Source of the DNA: Echria macrotheca | Taxonomy: Eukaryota; Ascomycota; Sordariomycetes; Sordariales; Schizotheciaceae | Assembly (NCBI GenBank): GCA_030411725.1 | Contig: MU839842.1 | Span: forward strand, 310,001-374,000 | DNA: 64,000 nucleotides | Direction: 5' to 3' | Shown here: piece by piece, positions 45,918 through 56,291 of the stretch | How the letters are laid out: each line of letters opens with the position of its first letter | Position numbering within the stretch: the stretch's first letter is position 1 | Made by a program: the position numbers and the translations under genes | Notes under the pieces: model-generated | What the model was told of the DNA's origin: nothing | Seen by the model: only the letters and a program-made list of their open reading frames with translations | Database searches by the model: none

Positions 45918-47281
45918 CTACACATCCATCTTCCCTGCCCTTGATGTCTCATCTCTTGCACCCTTCAAGAAAGGCAACAGAGCTGTTCCCCCTGTTCCCG
46001 TCAACTCACCCCCCACCTTATCCCCCGCCGAAGCAGTGGCCAGATTGATCACCTTTTCGTCCCCTCTGCCCGCGCTAGACGGGATGATGATGTACCGCGT
46101 AACCATCTTGAGATGTCTCCCACGGAACGCAGCCAGCGCATCCGTCGCCATCCTGAACGCCTCCTCGCACTCTTCCACCTCTGACTCCCTCCCATGTTTC
46201 CGAGCCGAGTCCTTTTCCAACAACAAAAACTGCCTCACACCACCCCGATACGTCTCAGCTAGCCACTCCAGAAAAAGCCGATGCGGCCTAGGCATGTACG
46301 CCCTCACTTCCTCATGAAACCCGCCCGCATGTTCCACGCCCAGGACGATATCGAAGAACTGAATCAGCGAACTCTGCCCGTTACTCCCCCCTCTCAGGGC
46401 CCTCCATCCCCCCCTCCTCCCCGTTTCAGTCTCCTCTTCACTACCGGAGGGCCCCTCATCATAAAACACGCCCCTCGGCAGCCCCACAGCGGCCATATTC
46501 TTACTCCCCGCGAGAAAAGGCCGGATACGATGAAAAAACACCCCCGGGTCGCATCGTTCATCCATCCGCCCTAGCAACTCGCCCAGCTCATCGATACACG
46601 CCGCTAGCCTCCTCAGATCGGCCGCGGCGCGAGAGAAGTCGCCGGACTGGAGGTGGTGGAGGGCGCGTAGCATGAGCGGGATGGCTTTTGCGCCGCGCGC
46701 CTCGATGGCGATGGACACGCAGTAGAACCAAGACTCATCCTGGGTGCCGGTGAAGGTGTGCTGGGAGCGGAGGGAGTCGAGATCGGTTGGCGTGTTGTTG
46801 GGGGAGAAGTTCCATAGGTTGAGGGCTGCGTAGGTCGCTACCGGGGGGAGGTCGAGCTTGCTTGAGATAGCAAGTAGTGGGATGGCTATGGGTGGAGGGA
46901 GGGTCTCGATGGCAGTTAGTGTGGGCGGATGAGACAGGGGGAGGAGGGTAGGCGTACTTGGGATGCGAGGTCTCCGCCCCAGATGTAGCCGTGGGCTAGG
47001 AAACAGAGTATGACATAGGCGCGTTGGTGTTCGGGGGCGCTTGAGAGTCTGGAGGTGGACAGAATGGGGAGTGCATCGACTTGACTGCGCAAGGTTTTTG
47101 TCTCAAGGAGAGAGGGGAGGTGGGAAATGAGACGTTCCCAAGGGGCGTAGTAGTCATCCGGGAGTTTGACGAGTGGAGGGTCATCGGGGAGGAATCCGTA
47201 CTGAGAGATGGAGAATTTCTCCAGTATTTCGGAAATGTTGGGTTCCTCTAGATGTCGCGGAAGCGGTTCGGGGGGAGACAT
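45918..47281 (-). CDS. bna2: Indoleamine 2,3-dioxygenase
   Basis: Haem dioxygenase that opens the indole ring of L-tryptophan to N-formylkynurenine, the first step of de novo NAD synthesis. 436 aa from exons 46958-47281 and 45918-46904 (intron 46905-46957). The N-terminal half has EKFSISQYGFLPDDPP and YIWGGD. The C-terminal half has IRPFLAGSKNM, the GLPRGVFYD block, GGSNGQSSLIQFFDIVLGVEH and GRHLKMVTRYI, where His at about residue 372 is the expected proximal haem ligand. The length fits fungal IDO. It is divergent from kynureninase, two steps later in the same pathway. Its stop is only about 260 bp from the hAT-like element, so its terminator lies against a RIP-prone block. The symbol is by family and pathway, not proven orthology. 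Confidence 0.92.
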
Positions 47282-47940
47282 AGCTCGAGCGGGTCAACCA
47301 GCAGTAATGACAGCTCCGATGACAATTTTGGCGGTAAATATCAAAGACAACAGAAAAGCAATGACTTTTTCTGTGTAACTATGAAAGAGATACTAGTCCG
47401 AGTTATTATACTGCGACTATGGCTGGGTTCCCATCTGATCCGAAGAGGTCCGTCTACCCGGTAATGAGCACGGCCGAGCACGACCATGTCCATCATCATG
47501 ACATCCGACGTAACCCGCGCAAACCATCAATCCGTAAATGCACAGGACGGTGACATCATGCGCTATCCTCAAATTTGACACAGGGCCGATGCGCCGAGAA
47601 TTTTTCAGGATTTTGTTGTGAGATGCGGTCGGGACTCGGCATCGGATCCGTTGCGGAACGGAGCGGAAGTGCGGATCTCGGAACGGAAGCACACGGATGC
47701 TGTCTTTGGGCTGCGGAGAAGTGCTGACAACCCCAAAACTCTGCACTTCCTGCCAAGCATACACCAGCCAACCTCGGCTAGTAGTGGTGGAATTGGATGA
47801 CGAAGCTAGAGATGGCCTCAAGTACAAAGTGGTCCTCTTCTGGTTCTCATTTTGACATCTCGCTCCTCTCCCCTCACCCCAGACGTCATCCGCGTTCCTT
47901 GGCAACCACCCACCCTGTGTCATCTCTTCCAGAAAGAAAA
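47282..47940. promoter_or_regulatory. Shared divergent promoter of indoleamine dioxygenase and kynureninase
   Basis: 659 bp between start codons of two kynurenine-pathway genes transcribed away from each other, suggesting shared control (for example by NAD-sensitive Hst1/Sir2-type repression known for yeast BNA genes). A CREA-like or other site was not identified with confidence. Confidence 0.5.
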
Positions 47941-49487
47941 ATGGATTTGAAAGCAATGATTCAGACCCTCCGCGAGGGGAAGCAGCTCGACTTTCCGTCT
48001 GCCGATGCCGACACTTTGGAATACGCCAGGTCGTTGGACGCGCAGGACGAGCTGGCGCCCTTCCGCTCCAAGTTCAACATTCCTACCAAGCGCTCACTGC
48101 AGAAGAGTAGTCTCGACGCAGGTACCGTCCCCCAACCCAATCAATTCGTCCACCTTTCGCAGCACGCATATACTAATCCGAGAGCAGATAAATCCGATCC
48201 ATCAGACACGCCGGAAGATGACAAGTCGATTTACTTTGTTGGCAACTCGCTCGGCGCGCAGCCCAAGACCATCCGGGCCCACCTCGACGCGTACCTGGAG
48301 ACATGGTCGTCGATCGGCGTCAACGGCCACTTTACGACGCTCCGAAACTCGCCCCTGACCAGCTGGCAGGACATGGCCGAGGACTGCGCGCGTCTGTCAG
48401 CCCATCTCGTCGGCGCGCAGCCGAGCGAGATTGCCATCATGAACACGCTGACGGTGAATCTTCATCTGCTGATGGCGTCGTTCTACCGTCCGACGGAGGA
48501 GCGGTACAAGATCATCATCGAGACCCGACCATTCCCCAGCGATTGGGTATGTGTTCCCCCCTCCTACACATTCCCTTTTTGAATTTCGACTAACAGCAAA
48601 ACCAGTACGCCGTCCAATCCCAAATCGCAATGCACAACCTCCCCACCTCCTCCCTGATCGAAATCTCCCCCGACCCAACCACCAACCTCCTCAGCACCTC
48701 CACCATCCTCTCCACCATCGACGCCCACGCGTCCACCACCGCCCTCCTCCTCCTCCCAGGAATCCAGTACTACACCGGCCAGCTCCTCGACATGAAGCTC
48801 ATCACGGCCCACGCGCGGGCCCGCGGCATAACCGTAGGCTGGGACCTCGCCCACGCCGTCGGCAACGTGCCCCTGTCCCTGCACGACTGGGACGTCGATT
48901 TTGCCGTGTGGTGCAACTACAAGTACGTCAACGCCGGGCCGGGAGCGATAGCCGGTGCGTTTGTGCATGCGCGCCACGGCGGGGTGGGGGCAGATGGGAC
49001 GCCGGAGGTGGGACGGCTGGCGGGGTGGTATGGTGTTGACAAGAAGTTTCGGTTCGCGATGGGGAGGGAGTTTAGGAGCATCGAGGGGGCCGGGGGCTGG
49101 CAGGTTTCGAATCCGAGTGCTGTTGATCTGGCGGGGTTGAAGGCGGCGCTGGGGGTGTTTGCCGAGGTGGAGGGGGGGATGGAGGCGCTGAGGGGGAAGG
49201 CGATGGTGGTGACTAGGTTTTTGGAGTGGTTGTTGCTGAGGGTGAAGGACGAGGTGGGTGGGTTTCGGATTATCACGCCGCCGGATGTGAGGGAGCGGGG
49301 GTCGCAGTTGAGTTTGTTTATCCTTGGAGACAGGTTGGATCGGGTTAGTCGAATATTGGAGGAGAGAGGGGTGGTGTGTGATGTGCGGAAGCCGAGTGTA
49401 ATTAGAGTGGCGCCGGTGCCGTTGTATTGTCGGTTTGAGGATGTGTGGCGGTTTGTACAGATCTTTAAAGAGGCTCTTACCGCCTAG
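47941..49487 (+). CDS. bna5: Kynureninase
   Basis: PLP enzyme that cleaves 3-hydroxykynurenine (or kynurenine) to 3-hydroxyanthranilate (or anthranilate) plus alanine. 473 aa from exons 47941-48121, 48188-48546 and 48606-49487. The start at 47941 was chosen because upstream in-frame sequence has no family character. Diagnostic blocks are IYFVGNSLGAQP, GVNGHF, NTLTVNLHLLMASFY, GIQYYTGQ, GWDLAHAVGNV (PLP Asp and His) and WCNYKYVNAGPG with the Schiff-base Lys at about 286. The C terminus carries DVRKPSVIRVAPVPLY as in eukaryotic kynureninases. The 66-bp first intron is a multiple of three, so its removal is inferred from the family alignment as I recall it and its CTAAT branch site. Confidence 0.92.
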
Positions 49488-50041
49488 GAAGGAGGAGGTA
49501 GAAGCGATGATAGCAACGAAGGCTTGTCGAACTGAGGACGGATACTTTGCAGCTACCAGCAACACGCTTACCTGTGAGAGGAAATGTGCGTTCTGGATCG
49601 TGATGGTTTTCTTGTACCTGTCTTGATGTGATGGGGGCCATGGGGTATATAATGGATGAGGCCTCTGATGGATATACCGTCAGATGGGTAACATGTCTCC
49701 TACCTTCCGCGGACCGAGAGATATGAGCAACACAACAGGGTTTTTGAAGACTCGCCCGGATTCGATTGATATTCTCCAAGACGATCCGCAATCGTTTGTT
49801 CGCGCGATACTTGAGCAGGGATAAGGCGAGGGAGGGTCTTATACCAATAGACACAGGAGGAAAACGCTACTCTCGGGCGAAAATGGAGAATGGGAAAGGG
49901 TCATAACTTTCCAGGGCACTATGCCCGAAGTCCAGTTTTATCAATTTCGGCTCGGCATACCTCATCCGCGAGTGCTACAATGAGAACCAAACGTCCGCGA
50001 TAACTTAGGGCACAAGTTTGTAACAATTCCCCCTATGGACA
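49488..50041. other. Convergent intergenic spacer
   Basis: About 0.55 kb between the 3' ends of kynureninase and the DUF3445 gene. No gene is supported. Confidence 0.45.
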
Positions 50042-51544
50042 CTATAGCATCCCCTGCTCGGCTTTCCACTTGTCCTCCCAGCCCGGGAAAAACGGGCTCT
50101 CGTCTAGCGTGCCCACCTCCCAGTCCGCCGGCACCAGCCCGGCCTCAGTCTGCTCCCTCGCCCATTCCTCGAGCGCCTTCATCGAAACCTGCCGAACATG
50201 TTCCTCACACTTGTACTCGATCAGATTGTCCTTGCCCTCCCGCAGCACCTTCAACAACAAAGCCGGGATATATCGCTCCGTCCGCAGAGCCTCAAGCGGC
50301 GTGAAAATCGCCTTGAAGTTGAACACAATCGCCCCGCTCAGGGGTAGCCGTCTCAGCGTCTGCGCGTCACACCGCAGCTTCAGATGCTCCACGCGAAGCG
50401 CGTCCTTGTCGTAAGCAAACGCGCTGCGCGACCAGCCGGCCGGCTCGATCTCGGGCGTGGTGAACATGGCCTCCCAGTCCTCGATCGACCAGCTGCACCG
50501 GTTGACGGGCGCGTCCGTGGCCATTTTGCTGAAGAAGCGGTCCATGCTGAAAGCCATCTTGTCGGCGTCGGGGACGTGCGTGTGGATGGAGCGGAGGGGT
50601 GCGTCGCGGTGCTGGCCGATGTGCCAGCCGACCGAGGAGCAGACCATTGCTGCTCTTAGGTGGTAGATGCCGTCGGTCTCGTTGCGGAGCATTATGGCGT
50701 AATCTTCGGGGACGTTATCGAAGAGTACCCGCAGCGGTGGGGTAGAGCTCAGGTCGGTAGTGGTGTTGAGAAGGCGGTTTGTGAGGATGGTCTTGTCGGG
50801 CGAGAGTGAGAAGTGGGCTGGGTATCGTGCGACCAGGAATTGCAGGAGCATCTCCATCAGCTCGCGAACTGCTAGCTCGGAACCGGGCGACTCGAAGAGG
50901 ATGCGGTCGCGGTGCTCGGCGAGGAGGGCGTGGCGGGCTTTCATCGTCTTGACGTAGTTCCGCTCGAGCTCGATCCACCAGTCCGGTTCGAACTTCATGA
51001 GCGCTGTCACATCACATCATTAGCTAGAAGATGCAGGAAGAGAAGAGAAGAGGAGGTAGGCACCCATGTGTTGATGGTAATTCCACCGAAAAGGGCGGTA
51101 TGGCCGGAATGTCGCCTTGGTGATGTCCCAGGACGCGTCCACGGGAACCGGTGGACGGACTCCGCTGAGGGTCGCATAGTCGGGGAACCGACCAAGCTTC
51201 CGAATTTCCTGTGTTGAGAAGCCGGTCGGTGTGTACTGGTTGTCCCTGTTCACATCCGCCGGGCGGGTAGTGGGCAGCGCTCGCGCGTTGAGGACGGCGG
51301 GCGGGATCTCGACGTTCTGCGACTTCTCGAAGCCCGTGATGCTCGCCAGAGCATGTCGTCGCGACGGTGGGAAGGACTGATGGTGTGGGTGTGACGGTGT
51401 CGTCGTCGACTTTGACGGTCCTCCGATAAGATAGCGGCGGGTCAGCACGGCCGCGGCAAGGACGATGATGCCGATAACGACGAGTCCCCAACTCCCACGG
51501 GGCACGAGGCCAGAGTCGACAAGCCAGTTACTGGGCGCCATCAT
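50042..51544 (-). CDS. DUF3445 (haem-dependent oxidative N-demethylase-like) membrane-anchored protein
   Basis: 480 aa from exons 51064-51544 and 50042-51003; intron 51004-51063 splits the family sequence YHQHMALMKFEPDWWIEL. A transmembrane helix near residues 18-40 (WGLVVIGIIVLAAAVLT) precedes a Pro/Ser/His-rich linker and the DUF3445 region: TMGL-like block, RPADVNRDNQ-type lead, SSVGWHIGQ, IHTHVPD, NRCSWSI and RLPLSGAIVFNFKAIFTPL. Fungal members are often single-pass proteins next to primary metabolism genes; bacterial relatives are haem N-demethylases. A haem ligand cannot be assigned here with certainty. The stop at 50042 converges on kynureninase. Confidence 0.85.
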
Positions 51545-53131
51545 GATGCCTCCTTCGGTTGAACAGCGAACAAAAAGAACGAATCACTTTGAACTGAAGT
51601 CGTCGTCGTCGAGATATCTCTATCTTTATCAGTCAGTTGCCGGATCATGACGCCCCACATTCAGATCGGCATCGCATCGTGATACAGGCTCGCACTTCTC
51701 GTGCGGGGAAAGCAGCTATCACTCCAGAGAATGAACCGCTCAACTTTGTTGGGAAGCAGAGTGCGACAAGTCTAGTCTCTTATTGGGGCAAATGTCCTTG
51801 ACAGCTGTCGGGGGCAACCTGGAAGCATCTTGGCGATGGCCAGCACCGATAGCATGCCATGCAACCCCGCACCGCCAGCTGATAAGGACATGAATGCATG
51901 TCAGATGGTTCCTGATTGCCGAGAGATTGTGTGTCTCGGGTGCGGGTGTGGCTGGGCTTGGGAATCTCTGGGTGGGAATAATCTTTTTGGTATAGCATTA
52001 GATGGTAGATGGGTCGGAAGTCGGGTGACCTTGGAGCCTCGGTCAGCCAGGCCATCCAAGAAAGATCCAATGTTATAGTTTTGGACGCGACCTTTGATCT
52101 AATCCTCCATCACCCAATCTGCAAACATATAACCCCTCTCTTCTCTAGCAATCATCGGATTTTGCCTACTTCTTGGGTGGAAACCGAACATTGTACGACC
52201 AACCATAAGCTTGGAAAGGTAGCCCCCTTCCCGGGCCCTTCCGCCGTGGCATCCCAACCGTGACAGTCTCCACTAGGTACATTGCATCCCAATTCCGCAT
52301 AGAGACGAACAGCGCTGACAACGCTGTGACTTAAACGGGTATAGACCCTCAAGGTCATGGTTTAGCATCAGAAAATGGATCATGACCCGGCCGGCTCCCT
52401 TCTCTTGATACTCGGGCAGCACCATGGGCTGTTTGCACCTTCACCGTGTCAGTTCGAGGTATCTAGCAGATACGGATTGCTCTTCCCAATGCTGTTCATT
52501 GCCTATGGTGTCTCTTTCCTGCTTGTCGTTGAGCTGGAATAACCTCGAAGCCATGACAGGTCCCAAGAGTCGTCTTCCTTAGGATCCAGATCCGATTTCA
52601 GATTGGTTCCGCCAAAAATAAACTTGGATTAGATAGGACGTGATCTATAAGCTCTCCGGCATTCTATTTGAGCGCTTTGTGCACTATCTTTTTCGAAGCA
52701 TTTCAATTGTTGGTGTTTGCGGCTAGGACAAATACAACTCGCCCGCTAACGAATCATTGGCAATATGTTGTTGTACACCGGCTGATGACGCATGTGCAGT
52801 CCACGTGAGTCGCGCGTATTGGCAAGTACCTATTCCGTGCGTCGGACTTGTTCAGAGTCCGGCCGAAATTTATCTAAAGGAAGGATAGTTGTCGATCCCT
52901 CAGGTGGATAGGTAATCATGTCAAAATACGTAAGCGATCCCCGCAGTAAGCTGTATCTTACCTTCCACCCCGACGATGCCGTGTCTTTGTTTCAACTTCC
53001 AACCTCAAAATCTACGGCTGAAAAGGTATTCTAAACCGTGCATCGACCGTATTCTCTTTCAAAGAACATACCTCATCCCATCACTCTCGCTCCTCCCTGG
53101 GATCATCAACAGAGGATAATATCGAGCAACT
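51545..53131. other. Intergenic spacer, no gene seen
   Basis: About 1.6 kb between divergent genes, holding the DUF3445 and methyltransferase-like promoters. Several short frames exist but none has a supported start, splice pattern or domain. Confidence 0.5.
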
Positions 53132-53734
53132 ATGGCGGACAAGTTCAAGCTGCAACTGACCCCCACCAAGGTGCTGGTCTACACCGAAGCCGCCGTCTCC
53201 CTCTACACAACCGCCGAAATAATCCGCACGATCAACTACTTCCGCAGGCCCAAGACTAACGAGCCACCCTTCACCCTCCCGAAAGTCCTCTTCGCCGGCC
53301 TCGGCCTCGCAGGCAACGTCGTCTACATCCACGGCATCATCCGCCGAGCCAAGCTCGGCACTTCCTCGCCACGCCGGCTCGCCACCGTTGGCGCGCTGCA
53401 AACCGCTTCGCACCTCCTCTGGTCGTGGGCCCGCCGCACCGTCGCGCCAAACCAGTTCACGCGCGCGCTGTCGAGCGATGTCCCGAAAGAGCTGGTCACC
53501 ACCGGGCCGTATGCGTATATCCGGAATCCGTTTTACAGCTCGTATCTGATGGCGTATGCGGCTGCGGCGACGTTGTCGGGGAGGACGGTGGATTATGTGT
53601 TGTTGTCGTGTTTTTACGTGTGTTATTATCTGACGTCGATCGGGGAGCAGCGCAAGTTTGAGAGGTCAGAGTTGAAGGAGGCGTATGCGAAGTTTAAAGC
53701 GACGAGGGCGAGATTTTTTATCTGGGAGTTTTGA
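53132..53734 (+). CDS. Isoprenylcysteine/phospholipid methyltransferase-like membrane protein
   Basis: Single-exon 200-aa protein. Hydrophobic segments around residues 15-35, 50-70, 85-100 and 135-165 suggest a small multi-pass protein. The motif ELVTTGPYAYIRNPFYSSYL is the GPY...RNPxY SAM-binding signature of the ICMT/PEMT-like methyltransferase group, followed by GEQRKFERSELKEAYAKF, the usual conserved C-terminal E-R-E-L run. The family methylates lipid or prenyl-cysteine substrates at the ER; which one this uses is unknown. No introns are needed. Confidence 0.85.
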   Translation: MADKFKLQLTPTKVLVYTEAAVSLYTTAEIIRTINYFRRPKTNEPPFTLPKVLFAGLGLAGNVVYIHGIIRRAKLGTSSPRRLATVGALQTASHLLWSWARRTVAPNQFTRALSSDVPKELVTTGPYAYIRNPFYSSYLMAYAAAATLSGRTVDYVLLSCFYVCYYLTSIGEQRKFERSELKEAYAKFKATRARFFIWEF

Positions 53735-54807
53735 ACAGGGTGTAGTGGAAGATAGAGCGAAGACTTTAGGGCAACAGCGCAGCATAATGACCTGGAAGTG
53801 TTCCATGAACGCTGATGTGTGGAGATTATTGGGATGTAGACAGCAATTTGAGTGCGTCTGTATGGCTTTGCTTCGTGAATTCTTGGGTTTAGAACTCGAC
53901 GTCAGACCTCGACGTTAGATCTGAAGTGTATACCTTGTGTAGTTCGTTAGGAATTTAAGCCTAATCCACATCGAGATACTTCAGTAAACGTCCCCAGAAG
54001 GCGAACTGCTCTGAACTGCAGGTCTCTGGACCCCGGCTAGAGGGGATACGAGCCCTGGAAAGATAGCAATCGTTCAAATGGTTGCTAAACCGCGATACCG
54101 CCCAGCTCAAGAGTCACCTGTGACCAAGAATTCGAATCACCGCAATGCACCTTGGACAAACTTGCACAACTAAAGGGATTGTGGATATAGGTCTTAGCAG
54201 GACTGCAACCCTCCCATGTAGATCAAGGACGGCCGAGTTAAAGCAGATAAGGGTGTGACCATGCTGCCATACCTAGTTGTTGTCAAGACCTTTCCGTTAA
54301 CCGCAACGCCTTGCAGACGCCTGTTTCTACATTCCAGCGGGTATTGCCCATTACAAATGAAATTTGCCTCCCAGCAAACTTAAACCCGTAATTTCTTTTA
54401 GCAGTGTATGTTATCGTATAGGGAAATAGATCTCGTCCCGATGCCTGCATACAGTCCTCTCAATTCCAGTACTCACACTCCTTTCAGTAGGCTCGATTTG
54501 AGTCGTCTTTGCACTTCATCGATTTTGACCAACCCGGGATTATTGCAGTCGTCGCCGTTGACACCAAAATCGGATCTCGGCATCGCGCCATTGAAGCTAT
54601 TCCCTTCTTGGTACGCCACTCCCGCAAAGAGCAAATTATCGTCCGAGCACACGCGCCCCTACGACGTTGGAGATTTGTGGCGTCCGCAGCTGAAAAGATG
54701 CCCCAAATCGGGTGCCAAGAGATTTTCCCTCCTGCATCCTCCTTTCTCCTTGGCATTTCGTCGTCTGCAAGTACACGAGAGCAGCGACTTATTATCCGTC
54801 GTTTACA
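53735..54807. other. Intergenic spacer
   Basis: About 1.1 kb; overlapping open frames on both strands at 54400-54800 have no motif or signal and end in the leader of the next gene. Nothing is supported here. Confidence 0.45.
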
Positions 54808-55646
54808 ATGTCGCATATTCCCACTGACGGAGATGCCAAAGCATGGAGCATCGCGAAGTCTGCACTTCGTGTGTTCTCCATCGTCGTGAGTCTGGCTCTC
54901 ATCGCCGTCGCGATTGCCGAGATTGCGGCGCGACATATAACTGCGAACGATTCCGTTGTTTCGATTGTTCCCGTAATCGCCTCCCTCTGTCCTTCTCATG
55001 GTATATAGACTAACAGATGCTATAGGCCTGCATCGCCATTGTATGGGACATAACTGAACGGTGGTTAACGCTGCGGGTCAGACATGGTCGCCAGGTGCAC
55101 CCCCCGACCAGTCTGTCCATCGACCTGCTCCTCTGGGTGGGAGGCATTGCGTGTCTCGGCTTGCTGGCATCCTATCTGCAGCACCACCTCGAATACTCGA
55201 CTGTGGTGGTGTTCAAGGAGATTGCGCAGAAGCAAACCGCCATGATTGTGTTCATGGCGTTTCTTGTAGTTGCGCATTTCACTCTCTTTGTGCGCCACTG
55301 CATGGAAATCAAGCGCGGACGCAGCAAGTCGGCTGCGACTGTGCTGCCAGTCAGTGGGAATGATACTGGAGTCGGCGCTCTGGCTGGCTTCGAAAAGCCT
55401 GAACTTGATGGCGCGTCGACTGGGGCCGTGAAGGTTGAGGTTCAGAAAGTGCCAGTGACGGATACTACGCATGTGCCAGATGCTGCCCGCATTGCGGCTT
55501 TGGAGGCAAGGATTCAAGAGCTGGAATCGCAAACAGGACTGAGGGCTACACATGCTGAGTTGCACGCATCCCCGCGGTTGTTTGAGCTGGTGGGCCAGCG
55601 AGACCCCGTCGAGATGGACTCAACCCCCATGGCACATAGCCGCTGA
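54808..55646 (+). CDS. Small four-helix membrane protein (MARVEL-like topology)
   Basis: 261 aa from exons 54808-54972 and 55026-55646; the intron 54973-55025 has an ACTAAC branch site and ends CTATAG. The start at 54808 gives MSHIPTDGDAKAWSIAKSALRV. Four hydrophobic helices follow: about 20-42, 49-64 (broken by the intron), 90-108 and 125-145. HTFTL-like short loops and RHGRQVHPP lie between them. After the membrane part a soluble tail has an Ala/Glu-rich helix (DAARIAALEARIQELESQT), probably a short coiled coil. This layout is common among unnamed fungal plasma-membrane proteins. No specific function can be given. Confidence 0.75.
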
Positions 55647-55973
55647 AGTGTGTATTCCAATCCTACACATTCAGGCGTGTCCTCCACTAATAATATGACA
55701 GGTCGCATCGCCGGTTGCGTGTTCTTTTACTGCGGGCCACGGATGACGACAGTTCACAGAGGAGCGCGCTTCATTTCGGGTTCTCCTCGCCGCTGTTCAA
55801 TTCATACCTATCCAGTCATTTAAGATGCCCAGGATAGAGATCTCAGCGATATAGTAACCAGTTTCTTGCGATCCTCTCATGCAGATGTCGGAAACAGCTC
55901 CTTTTTCGATCTAACTGACGGGGTCTTCTCAGTGCCACTATCGAACCAAGCACATCGTGATATAGGGTGCCAT
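55647..55973. other. Convergent intergenic spacer
   Basis: About 330 bp between two 3' ends. Nothing recognisable. Confidence 0.4.
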
Positions 55974-56291
55974 TCACTCCTCATCCGCATCGGCAACCGC
56001 GCGCTTGCCCTTATGATGCTTCCCCTTTCCCTTGCCCTTTCTCTTGCCGCCGAGCCTCTCCTTCCTGCCCTTTCCCTTCTTTCCCTTGCCCCTGTGCTTC
56101 TTCCTGTCCGCCGCATCGATGTCGGCGCCCGGCTGGATGGCTTCGGCCTCAGCACGGACGGCGATAGTCTCAGGAACGATATCGCCCTCGTTGCGGACAA
56201 CAATGTTGGTGGCATCGACCTCGGGCGGCACGGCGAGCGCGGCCACGTAGGGGACGGCAAGGAGAGCCGTGATGAAGATCTTTGGAAGCAT
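55974..56291 (-). CDS. Small secreted Lys/Gly-rich protein
   Basis: 105-aa predicted secreted protein, too short and unusual for a named family. The ATG at 56291 begins a classical signal peptide (MLPKIFITALLAVPYVAALA). A roughly 45-residue acidic/neutral pro-like segment follows (PPEVDATNIVVRNEGDIVPE), then a strongly basic run built of GKGKKGKGRKE- and GKRKGKGKGKHHKGK-type units, and a short acidic end after KGKR, which fits a Kex2 dibasic cleavage site. It could be an effector, antimicrobial or wall-binding peptide; nothing decides. It is a single exon with a TATA-like element upstream. Confidence 0.65.
   Translation of the reverse strand: MLPKIFITALLAVPYVAALAVPPEVDATNIVVRNEGDIVPETIAVRAEAEAIQPGADIDAADRKKHRGKGKKGKGRKERLGGKRKGKGKGKHHKGKRAVADADEE

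Noticed and set aside
45667..46317. 216-aa plus-strand frame at the transposon edge
   Set aside because: Overlaps the antisense of indoleamine dioxygenase's second exon, which is firmly supported.
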